From: Liolophura sinensis
Taxonomy: Eukaryota; Mollusca; Polyplacophora; Chitonida; Chitonidae
Reading direction: 5' to 3'
Length of the DNA stretch: 64,000 nucleotides
Assembly: GCF_032854445.1 (NCBI RefSeq)
Contig: NC_088303.1
Span: forward strand, 5,341,501 to 5,405,500
Part shown: positions 55,267 to 64,000 of the stretch, one piece after another
Position numbering within the stretch: the first letter of the stretch is position 1
How the letters are laid out: each line of letters opens with the position of its first letter
Notes under the pieces: model-generated
Seen by the model: the letters and a program-made list of their open reading frames with translations, nothing else
The model's database searches: none
What the model was told of the DNA's origin: nothing
Translations under genes and position numbers: made by a program

Positions 55267-55799
55267 CTATAACTTAACTACTGTTATCTTTATAAATGGT
55301 CTTACATTATGATATTTAAATAATTAACAGTTTTGAATGGGTTAATGAGAATGAACTACTTTACAATCTTTACTTGTACATGCTGATTCATGACGTACAC
55401 ACTACTTTTGTACAGTTTGTGTGATGGGAGCGATATGGGGGTGGACGTCACGCAGAAACATCAATTTACCGTTATTTGTGACTTATCAGAATCTGGCACA
55501 TATGATTCTTACGGATGTTTCTGAAATAACAATCTACTTTGCTGTATACAATACATGGAACTGCTTACCTGGAGAAGAGACAAACAAAATACATGCTGGT
55601 GTGAATCGTGTATCATCCGGGAAGAAGGCAAGATGGCGACGAGCACAGGCCATTTCAAGCCACTTATCGGCATGCGACAAAACAGAGAATGCACAATGTG
55701 TATCCCCCCCCCCCCCACCACACACACACACTCTTCTTACTACAATTTTCACATACACAAATTAAATCATAATGCTTGTCGTAGATAACTGGCACAGTT

Positions 55800-57710
55800 A
55801 AACAAATTTAACATTATAACAAAAATGAGGAAACCACAGCGTAGACAATGGGGGTCCCAACGGGGTTCCCACATTTCAACCTCTTCCTTCCGCTTATGAA
55901 AAAAATCGTCCCTATCGTAAGCGACTTAAGATTAACACCTACGAGAATCGAAAGCAGCATCGAACATATAGGAACAAGGTAAACAAAACCTTGCACTACG
56001 CAAGGAAAAAATATTTTGAGGAAAACTTTAATTATTATTATAATATCAAAAAACATGGAAAACTCTGAACCAACTAATGGGTAGGGACAAAATATAAATT
56101 GCCCTCCTCCTTCAGCATAAATTGCACTATTGGTGACGCCGAACCTATTGCCCAACAATTCAACAAGTATTTTAGTTATGTAGCAATGGACCTCGGTTCC
56201 CACACCCCAATAACTGACAGTAGTTTTTCAGATTACCTTGGTGCTCCTTTAGAAATTTCGTTCCTGTAACACAAACATATGTTGAACGTGTCATCCAATT
56301 TCTTAAACCATCTGCTGCACCTGGACTTGATGGCATCTCGGATGTTTATTCTCAAGACTGTATTCAACTACGTCTCTGTCACATTAGCCCATATTGCTAA
56401 TCCTTCATTCTCTACAGGTTCTTTTCCTCACTGCTTTAAAGTCCTTTAAATTATGACAGTCTGTAAATACTTACGTATACCAACATTAATACTATTTGAA
56501 ACATGAACCAGTATATGGATTGAGATCCAACCACTCTACCTCTTTTGCAGCAAACTAAGTAATGCAAAAGAAAATAAACAATATAGCGTGGTCACCATCC
56601 TAGACCTATCCAAGACCTTTGGTATGGTCAATCACACTGTAGTCTTACGTAAGCTTGAGCATAATGGATTTTGAGGGGTGTCCAGTGAATGGTTTAGGAG
56701 ATATTTATGCAACAGAAGTCAAGTAGTATCTTTTAATGACACTCTCTCTCTCTAACTGAAACTCTAGTACATGGTGTTCCTCAAGGCTCTATTCTTGGTC
56801 TCATTCTTTTCCTTCTTAATCTTAACATCTCTAACGTTAGTAGTATTCTCCTTTTTATTTTATTTGCAGATGTCACTAGTACTATATGCTCTTCTAATCA
56901 TGCCTCTGCTCTATCAGTACGATGTCAAGAGAATTGGACGAGCTCCACACCAGGTTTTGTTTACAACCGTTTGTCCTTGAATATATGCAAAACCAAACGT
57001 ATGTTATTTCTACCGGCAACAAAACTAAGGCAAAATTCGCTTCCTCAACTTACTATTCTTGGTGCAACGATTGAAAGAGTTTCTAAATTTAAATTTCACG
57101 GAATAATTTTTAATGAAAAAATATAAATCAAAATACTGTGTAAACAAAAAACACTACTGATCCTTTATTGTTGTAATATTTATCCTTATCTTTCTTATGG
57201 AGTCACTATCTTGGGCAAACATTTCCCATCCATTATAACCCTTACAGCTTGCCCAGAAGCGCTCCACTGGTGCCATCTCATTGTCTAATCGCCTTGACCA
57301 CACCTCTCCTTTGTTTCGTGATATGCAAATCCTCCCTCTTTTTGATCTGAATGTATTTTCTGTCTTATTACTGACGCACAGGTTCTACTATCATCCAGAA
57401 CAAATCACAAATCAACAATTAAGTTTCACTAGTTATATGTCTAAACAGTCTACTGTCAACCATTATGTAGCAAGAGGACATATTTTCAATCTTAATAAGC
57501 CTATATATGAATCTAATCTCTCATATTATTCTATGAAAGGTACGGGTTCCAGTATGAACATAACTCAGGGTGTTGCTTTCATTAATAATAATGAATTATT
57601 ACAAAAGGCAATTTCTAAGTTGGAACCCTTTTGTCATCAACCTACAAACAGCCCTACGGTGTGATGTGACTTGTGAAAATGTTAGGCCACCTTTTCTGAT
57701 ATTAGTTTAC
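55800..57710 (+). pseudogene. Decayed non-LTR retrotransposon (LINE) with reverse transcriptase remnants
   Basis: Shifting + strand frames give reverse-transcriptase landmarks in the right order: KPSAAPGLDGIS near 56305, LDLSKTFGMVNH near 56600 (usual motif A LDLSKAFDxVNH), VHGVPQGSILG near 56770 (motif B) and LLFADVTST near 56855 (usual FADDT). The second aspartate of the catalytic pair is replaced and motif A has lost one aspartate. Stops and frameshifts separate the blocks. Positions 57245-57660 read as a typical post-RT C-terminus (LAQKRSTGA.., then DHTSPLFRDMQILPLFDLN). The upstream half near 56000 shows a linker-like YYYNIKK. No endonuclease domain is seen, so the copy is truncated. The CR1/L2/Jockey group is likely, but clade is uncertain. 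Confidence 0.82.
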
Positions 57711-57719
57711 TGATCACCT

Positions 57720-59498
57720 GTCTTACCCTTTTCCAAAGGCACAAATGATTTTCTTTTACGCGCTTCTCAAGTTCACCAACGCTCAGATCCACATTTACCT
57801 CCAGCCTTTGTCTACTCTAAATCAGTTTTCACGAAACATGGCCCATATGTTATAGTAAATGTGATCAAAAATAGTTGCCTAATATTTTTGACAGGTCACC
57901 TGATACAGCTGGACTTTTTCTACTTTCATCGATAAAGGGTTCAAAATTGAAACTCCAATATTGCAACTCCCAGAGTGTTTTTTGTAATAACTTATTCCGG
58001 CCAAGAATTTATTACAAAAGCCAATCTCATAGTGGCTTTTTGTAAATATTGTTACAAAGATAAATATAAAGTAAATATACCACAATCATCGTTCGAATTT
58101 ATGTTTATTCGAGCCAAAACCTTAGCATACCGGGAAAGAATTAGAGCTGAAAATACACCTCACGACAGGCAGGTATATGAATTGAGTGTGCCTGTCATTA
58201 GCTGTATACATCAGTTTACTTTATGTCTGATCACGTAGCTGTGATTGGATGAACTAGGTTTTCACTTGCAGACGGAAAGAAATCTCGAACTGGCAAGACA
58301 TTAACACCTTCACAATGCTAACATATCTGATGTGCTTTGTTTTATGTATTGATTTAGTTCATTGTTATTTAACGTCACATTCAAAAACCTTTCACCTTTA
58401 TGACGACGATCGGTTTTATCGTTGGAGGAAACCACCAATCTTTGGCAAATTACTGATGAACTTTTCGACATGTGCCACACAAATAGAAATGTACACCACA
58501 CTGATGGGAAACAAATGTTCTTCACCCAACGTTAGACAACGCAAACGACGATATCGGCATCGTCTAAGACTTTATTGTTACCTAGGCCCCAAAGCAGTGA
58601 CGAAAAGGGAATCTTCAAATTCCTTGTACAAGACCGTGTTTGAACCCGCACTCCGTCTGTTGAAAGGTAACCGCATGGTGATCATTATTCACTGTGGTCA
58701 GGTGTATAGGGCCGGAGAAGACCGAAGTGCCTGGAGTAAACCATCGATTGTCTCTGAGACAGCCAAGACTGGATTCGAGCATTCGACCTCTTTGGTCAAG
58801 GAATAGCAGCGAGCCAGCGGTTTTACCACTTTAACCAGCGAGGCCCATATCCGACCACTCAGCAGTTTATCACAGCAACCGCATGTGAATAGTGCAATTA
58901 GTAGACCCTTGTTGTCGGGTTCAGTAAATTTTGCCACCAATGCACCAGGCAGAGGTCATAAATGCAGAGACAAGAGCTGCTAAGAAAAGCGATTGCACTC
59001 AAAGCATCATACCTGTGCTGAAAAAGGCCGACTCGCTTTCTCGGGGAAAGCTGCCAAGTTTACAATTCTGCGTTTCCTGCTTTGTTGATTGACAAGAGTC
59101 TTATATTTCGTTTTGAGAACAAAGTCAAGACAAAGTCTGGCACTGATAATACTGGCAGATGCACCGGGATCGAGCCAATGAGAGAATCTGTTTCCGAAAG
59201 ATAGATCAACAGCCAATGAGAAAATGGTTTGATCAGCAACTGCGCTGGACATGGGAATAGAGTTTGGACTAGAGTTTGGGTGTGAAATGAACCATGTGGC
59301 TTCAGCTATGTTACCATGGAAATACGCATCAACAAAAAATAATAGTGTCTCTGTGTGTTTAATACAACTTAATTTTTAAATACGAACAACCCATTTAAAT
59401 ACAAAAAGCGGTATGACAGATGCATACTGATAAATTTACAGATGCTTAAAATGACGATGGAGAGAGCCATCACCGATCACGGGACGTCCAGTGACAAA
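57720..59498. other. Repeat-derived intergenic region downstream of both neighbours
   Basis: Positions 58335-58470 resemble a diverged SINE head (GTTATTTAACGTCACATTCA, TTTATGACGACGATCGGTTT, GGAGGAAACCACC). Positions 58705-58850 resemble its tail (GCCGGAGAAGACC, AAGACTGGATTCGAGCATTC, TAACCAGCGAGGCCC). The 163-codon ORF between them (58315-58806) is probably composite repeat sequence. No host exon was recognised. Confidence 0.45.
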
Positions 59499-59523
59499 CT
59501 AAAGGTATCCTACTTCTTCAGCA
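59499..59523 (-). CDS. VWC gene terminal exon (coding part)
   Basis: The acceptor is TTTTTTTTCTTGTACTTGCAG (last bases quoted in part), with a long pyrimidine run. It completes a threonine codon and encodes AEEVGYL then TAG. It is short, so support rests on phase and the strong acceptor. Confidence 0.6.
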
Positions 59524-62500
59524 CTGCAAGTACAAGAAAAAAAAACAACAAACAGTTGAGACTTTAAAAATTAATCAAGAATTAGTTGTGAATTAGTTTG
59601 TTTGGTGTTTGTGTACTGAACCAAAGAATGTTATACTGACACAATGACGGTTTGGTTCATTGGTGGAGAATACCAAAAGCAACCGATAGAAACCATCTTA
59701 CTTTCCAAGGAAAGTGTCGCAAACACCTCAGGCGAGCTTTAATGGTGGAACTAGCGGGAGATGAATTCGCACAAATAAACTTACCCACGACTCGTCATTG
59801 GTGGTTTCAGATTAGGGACGTGGTGGAACTATGATAGAAAAGATTCAATGCAGCCTACGTTAGAATTACACTTGCTCCTAAATTCGTATTAGGAAAAACA
59901 CACTTGTAGGTTAGACGATACGTCTAAAGCTTCTTTCGTTGATAAGCAACCAGGTTGCTGATAATATGTACTTACGTGCCGCATTTCTTCATGGCCTGAT
60001 TAACGTTATAGTTCAGCGCACACGTGCACGTCTGCCCTCTCTCAGTCCATACACTGTACAGTTCACGAAGGATTTGATCCTCGCCAATACATAGCTTATC
60101 TGTAACGACAATACATTTCCTAATGTACATGTGTCGGGTTGGCATAAAGAAATGGGCCGTACTTTGATGCTGCATTGCTCCATTATCGTTTGTTCAAACC
60201 CTTTCAAACTCTTGACATTCAATTGGCATGATATAAGATACTGACCAATTTTCAAGGCCATAGCTTGAGCAGTATGTACACAGGGTTAAAATGAAAACAT
60301 AGCCTCAAAAACACACGTTCCGGTGACCCACATTGCATCACCTGTCAGGTGTCATGAGTAGAGCACGCGCTGCACCTGTGTGACACACGTCAATCAAGTG
60401 TCGTCTGGAAAAATTGTCTGGCTCTAGTGTCAGAGAAACCCTTCTGCCAGATAGGCACCAGTTTTGCTGAATCAAGATGGTTTCATCTGCGGCGGACAAG
60501 GAATTGATCACCTTTTCAATTAAAACAAAGTAGAACATCATTTTGAAATGTCCGGAACATGCGTTTTTGATTCTATGTTGATTTTTGTTCCATGAACAGA
60601 AATCTTAAAGGATGAAATTTAAGTTTGGTCTGTATCCTTAGGACATAATGGGTTTTGAGTGTGTAAATTTTTCGAAGCTGACGGGTTTTAGAGGGTTTTG
60701 GAGATATTGAGTGTCAAAGTACGGCCCATTTTTTTATGCCCACCCGATATATATATGTGATGGGGAGGGGCGTGTGAGCGGTGCGTAGGGGAGGGGTGAT
60801 GAGTGATGGATAAGGGAGGGGCGGCTGAGTGATGGGTAGCGGAGGGTATGTATACTGGTCTTCGGAGGTGGATTTTTTGCAACATTATTTGCCTTATGCG
60901 GTATTTGCAGGGAACAAGATGTAAAATTATTACAAAATATCGACTCATTTCAATCTTATCATCTTCATTAAACACATTAGTGTAGAGTGGCTGGTGTGAG
61001 GCTCGAACTCACAGCTTAATCTAGGCAATTTGAGTAGTTTCAAGGTTGGGAATAACATCTACGTAATCGTTTCTGTTTTTGTGAGAATCCATCATTTGAC
61101 GGGTGTGTGTGGTGATCGCTCAGGTGTTGGCGTTGTGATCAAGTGTTCCTGTGATGTTTGTAACCCAAGATGACGAGTTACTCACGTGGGCACACGACTT
61201 TATCACAGCAGTTAAGACTATTGGCGACATCCCTGTCAGGATTGGGTACAATTGTGCAGCCAGGCAAAATGGCTGGTACAGGGCATCTGTAAATGGTAAT
61301 CAGTAAGAGAGTATTAGGACATGTAGGATATATTATCGCTAGTCATTTATGTGAAATTATCATTAGAAGGTGTAGAAAAAAGGTGTAGAAGAAAGGTGTA
61401 AAGAGACAAGAACTCAAAGAATCCCACCATATATATTACCATGAATATAACTTTACCTACGCATTTCATAGTCTGTTTCTTTTAGAGAGTCGCCTATATT
61501 CAGCTCTTTGTGAAATCAGTCATACTCGCTACCAAACTTGCCTTTAGTTACTGACACGTAATAACACAAGCTCTACACATGGGACCGGCCCGGATAGCAC
61601 AGTTGGTAGAGCGTCCGCTTCGGGACCGGTAGATCCTGGATCAATCCTTGATCGAGTCACACCTAAGACTTTAAAAGAGGAAGTTGTAACTTCCTCGCTT
61701 GGCGTTCAGCATGAAGGGAAAAGTGCAACGACTGGTTGACCTGTATCAGTATAATGGGTCGGGCGGGGCGGCTTACTTGCCTTCGGTAAGTCGTCTCAGT
61801 GAAGCAGCACTAAATAAAAGAGCGGTGGAAATCCGTCTCGCAACAAGGAGGCACATTACACGTACATGCACCCTAAGGATTCCTTCGTCGTCATATGACT
61901 GAAAAATTGTTGAGTACGACGTTAAACCCCAAGCACTCACTCACTCTACACATGGATATGTTGGAAGTTCACATTTTGCAAAGAAAATCTAATTAGAACA
62001 CATTTTTTAATTCATAATGTTAAACGCCATAAGCCCCGTTTCGACGGCAAGAGCCCATTGCCTTGTATGACGTCATAATTATTAAAAAAGTGGGCGTGGA
62101 AAGTAATTTGTTTTACATTAGGCGCACCAACATGCGATCAGAACAAACTCCACGCAGTAACACATCCTGCACTACACCCTCAGCGAATAGACCACATTGT
62201 TTTTTATATCAAAATTTCCATAAATCCAGCTTTAAAACCATACTGCCAAGAGATAATATACTACAACGGATAAAATTATATTCATTTATTAAGGTTATAT
62301 TATACTAAAACGTGTAAACACTTTCAAATATGGCAGAAGCAGAAACAGGGTTTAAAGTAAGGTCGATAGCAGTTTAGGAAAATGGTGTCGTCCTCCATCA
62401 AAACGTGATGAACTCGGCCGAATACCCAGCATGCCACTGGTTTTTGATAATTACATCGTCACTCGAAGTAACGGGCTCTTGCCCTCCAAACGGGGCGTAT

Positions 62501-63791
62501 GGGCTTTAACATTATGAATTAGAAAAAGTGTTCTAACATCATTTTCCACGCAATGAGCATCAAGCATATCAATGTGTAGAGCTTATGTTGTTACGTGTCA
62601 CTGACTAAAGGCAATTTTGGTAGGCAGCTGAAACTAGGCGACTCTCTAAAAGAAATAGACAATTGTCTTGCAGTTTCTGAATACTTACGGTATTGGTGAG
62701 CACTGCGCTGAAGTTATCTCCCCTTGTTGAACACATACACACTCTGTCTCACAACCCACTCTCCACGTTTGGCCTACACTGTGCGTATTTTGCTGCTTAT
62801 CTTTGCAAACTGACGCAAACAGAAACAATAAGTTCATTACCAGAAGTATTGGAGAATTAGAAATGCTCATGATTAACCATGGTTTTATATATACGTAAAA
62901 TGGTAAAAACTTTCACCGACATCTTTATATTAGTTTTTGTCCCCCCTCCCACCTCTCCAATTACTTATTTAATGATAACTAACCCACAGGAAAAACGTGA
63001 TCAGTTTGCATAACTTTACGTACAGCAATTCATATACAGTACAATGTACCTTGATGGTCAGGATTAACGAAAGCACTCAATGGAATTAAAAAATATATAA
63101 ACTTACCTTCAACTATCTCGTTTGTTTCGTTGACACCACTTTCACTTTCCCTTTCCCACACAGGCTGCTCTTCATAACGTACTGTAAATAAATAATTGCA
63201 TTTTCAACACTGAGCTAAAAACACAAATTATCGCATGGCATGATCATCGTTTGAAATCAAGTCGTGAGACAAAGGAACAGTCATTTTCTTATGAATTAGG
63301 CTACAGATACTAAAATTACCACTGTTACATCTGACATTTTTGGATATGAATTTCCAAGTTTTTGCATGTCGTATAACGATCTGTCAAAGTCAGTGCTTGA
63401 CAATTGCCATACATGGCACCATGTGCCTCAAAAATAACAGATGCGTCAAAACCAGTGTAGAAGCTACAGATTTACTCCTTTTAACCACATTACCACATTG
63501 CCAAAGTTTTCATTTTAAAGATGGCGTTGGGTTTTATTTATGTTCTACACATGGCAGTAACAATATTTCAAGATGCACCTGCAAGCCTCTATTTGTGTAA
63601 CTTTCTTCATCCGGTATAAAGTACTAAATCTGTAACAATACCTGGTATTGGTACTGGGATGCCGACTTAGGTCTAAGAAAGGACACCTTCAAGAAATTCA
63701 ACTTAAGAAAACTACGATTCGATACCACTTACATTCCATAGGGGCGGGAGGGGCAGGAGGAACCGTGGCGGAAGTTTCAGACTGCAACAAG
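59499..63791 (-). CDS. Cysteine-rich VWC-domain protein, 3' part (6 exons in window)
   Basis: Six minus-strand exons join in phase: 63791-63733, 63181-63107, 62809-62689, 61286-61186, 60099-59976 and 59523-59499, ending at TAG 59501-59499. All have GT/AG sites, most with GTAAGT or GTGAGT donors. The order is a Pro/Ala-rich linker (TVPPAPPAPME), an acidic linker (WERESESGVNETNEIVE), a VWC domain with ten cysteines (CETECVC and CCDKVVC being the two core motifs), then a second cysteine-rich half (CIGEDQ..VWTERGQTCTC..MKKCG) and a short C-terminus AEEVGYL. VWC domains are extracellular and in chordin/kielin-type proteins bind BMP ligands; binding here is not shown. The spacing CxxxCxC and CCxxxC is one residue wider than the common CxxCxC and CCxxC. 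The 5' end and signal peptide lie beyond 64000. Confidence 0.78.
59976..60099 (-). CDS. VWC gene exon: second cysteine-rich half
   Basis: The acceptor is TTGTCGTTACAG and the donor GGCAC/GTAAGT; phase 1 to 2. It encodes LCIGEDQILRELYSVWTERG followed by QTCTCALNYNVNQAMKKCG. The W....C.C...C pattern is like the first half of a VWC repeat, but no CC-containing second half follows. Confidence 0.75.
60270..61180 (-). other. VWC gene intron, nothing firm
   Basis: Positions 60975-61015 on the minus strand hold GAGTTCGAGCCTCACACCAG, a tRNA T-arm-like piece without a matching D arm, so a SINE remnant. Positions 60755-60850 are G-rich with a loose GGGGAGGGG-type repeat. Confidence 0.35.
61186..61286 (-). 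CDS. VWC gene exon: second half of the VWC domain
   Basis: The acceptor is TACCATTTACAG and the donor GCCCAC/GTGAGT; phase 2 to 1, 101 bp. It encodes CPVPAILPGCTIVPNPDRDV followed by ANSLNCCDKVVCP. The C.....GC........CC...C pattern is characteristic of the C-terminal half of VWC. No long ORF marks this exon; it was found by splice signals and phase. Confidence 0.82.
61471..62660. mobile_element. Foldback MITE with long inverted repeats, interrupted by a SINE
   Basis: The left end GTCTGTTTCTTTTAGAGAGT plus CGCC is matched by the inverted right end with one mismatch in 24 bp. Further inward, TTACTGACACGTAATAACAC/AAGCTCTACACAT is answered inverted at 62568-62610, and AATTCATAATGTTAAACGCC at 62010 is answered inverted near 62500-62520. 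The arms total about 200 bp once the SINE at 61587-61950 is removed. There is no transposase. The element lies in the VWC gene intron 61287-62688. Confidence 0.85.
61587..61950 (+). mobile_element. tRNA-derived SINE, copy 2 (full length)
   Basis: The head GGCCCGGATAGCACAGTTGG plus TAGAGCGTCCGCTTCGGGAC is an intact tRNA-like half with box A. 'GATCGAGTCACACC' is box B-like. It carries the same GAGGAAGTTGTAACTTCCTC near-palindrome and CATATGACTGAAAAATTGTT as copy 1. It ends GTACGACGTTAAACCCCAAG plus (CACT)n. It is inserted in the left arm of the foldback MITE. Confidence 0.93.
62689..62809 (-). CDS. VWC gene exon: first half of the VWC domain
   Basis: The acceptor is TTGTTTCTGTTTGCGTCAG and the donor AATACC/GTAAGT; phase 1 to 2. 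It encodes CKDKQQNTHSVGQTWRVGCE followed by TECVCVQQGEITSAQCSPI. The C..........G..W..GC...C.C......C layout is the N-terminal half of VWC. The apparent ATG start at 62870 lies in the intron and is not used in this model. Confidence 0.85.
63107..63181 (-). CDS. VWC gene exon: acidic linker
   Basis: The acceptor is ATTTATTTACAG and the donor GAAG/GTAAGT; phase 1 to 1. It encodes RYEEQPVWERESESGVNETN followed by EIVE, with one N-glycosylation sequon (NET). It is probably an extended linker before the VWC domain. The symmetric phase allows skipping. Confidence 0.75.
63733..63791 (-). CDS. VWC gene exon: Pro/Ala-rich linker
   Basis: The acceptor is TTTTCGTTTTGCCAG (an alternative is GTTGCAG ten bases on) and the donor ATGGAAT/GTAAGT; phase 2 (or 0) to 1. 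It encodes LLQSETSATVPPAPPAPME. Support comes from phase, a strong donor and a good pyrimidine tract; composition is low complexity. Confidence 0.55.
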
Positions 63792-64000
63792 CTGGCAAAA
63801 CGAAAATCCAAAAAATATAGTACAGCAAAGCAAATATAACAAAGTGAATGCTGCTCTTTGATTTGGTTTTATTCTTAAGTTTATATTTTTGCATCAGTGA
63901 ATATGCCATTCACTGTCAATGGAAAAGAACAAATATTCCATAACAGTACTATGGGATACCTAGTCCTGTGCTCTGGCGACTTCAATCCAAACCAAACTGA

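Noticed and set aside
60975-61015. tRNA gene on the minus strand
   Set aside because: Only a T-arm/box B-like part is present; no D arm or anticodon stem could be found upstream.
62685-62870. A signal-peptide start MSISNSPILLVMNLLFLFAS for the VWC gene
   Set aside because: It looks like a signal peptide, but the hydrophobic part translates the pyrimidine tract and acceptor (TTTGCGTCAG) of the intron, and upstream exons join in phase at 62809. An alternative promoter here cannot be fully excluded.
63346-63600. Cysteine-containing + strand ORF inside a VWC gene intron
   Set aside because: Cysteine spacing fits no known family and it is antisense to an intron with good splice sites on the other strand.

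Overview
The window is eukaryotic, most likely a mollusc or another lophotrochozoan. Exons are short, with GT/AG splice sites and conserved phases. Introns are large and repeat-filled. Dispersed elements match short repeats common in molluscan genomes: a family beginning near 'TTGATTGGTGTTTTACGCCG' and a tRNA-derived SINE ending in CACT repeats. Species and chromosome cannot be named from the sequence alone. Most long ORFs are artefacts of tandem repeats whose unit length is a multiple of three.

Three host genes can be assembled by joining exons in phase. (1) On the + strand, 2502-24453: the 3' part of a type I membrane receptor. It has half of one fibronectin type III (FN3) domain, four complete FN3 domains, one transmembrane helix and a cytoplasmic tail of about 226 residues begun by three tiny exons; its 5' end lies left of the window. 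(2) On the + strand, 44203-48654: a complete four-exon, 178-residue MARVEL/CMTM-plasmolipin-like four-pass membrane protein. (3) On the - strand, 63791-59499: the 3' part of a secreted-type cysteine-rich protein with a von Willebrand factor C (VWC) domain; its 5' end lies right of the window. A two-exon minus-strand ORF at 34264-33718 is a weak fourth candidate.

Between and inside these genes the sequence is dominated by repeats. Many receptor introns carry a private minisatellite (33, 63, 66/128, 33-42, 54 and 30 bp units). Intron 1 of the CMTM-like gene holds about 55 copies of a 28-bp unit. The 40-56 kb region holds arrays of 45, 28, 21, 120, 26/78 and 32 bp plus long CA/TG tracts. Dispersed elements include many SINE pieces, a decayed non-LTR retrotransposon (55.8-57.7 kb) and a foldback MITE interrupted by a SINE (61471-62660) inside an intron of the VWC gene.

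The most unusual structures are in the receptor gene. A minisatellite of about 40 copies appears to have grown out of an exon end and its 5' splice site (6200-9030). A 150-bp exon-intron-exon segment is copied 4.27 kb away. Two long inverted repeat arms flank the two exons of the fourth complete-or-partial FN3 domain, a cassette that can be skipped without breaking the frame. I see no CRISPR array, no intact mobile-element coding region and no convincing rRNA or tRNA gene.
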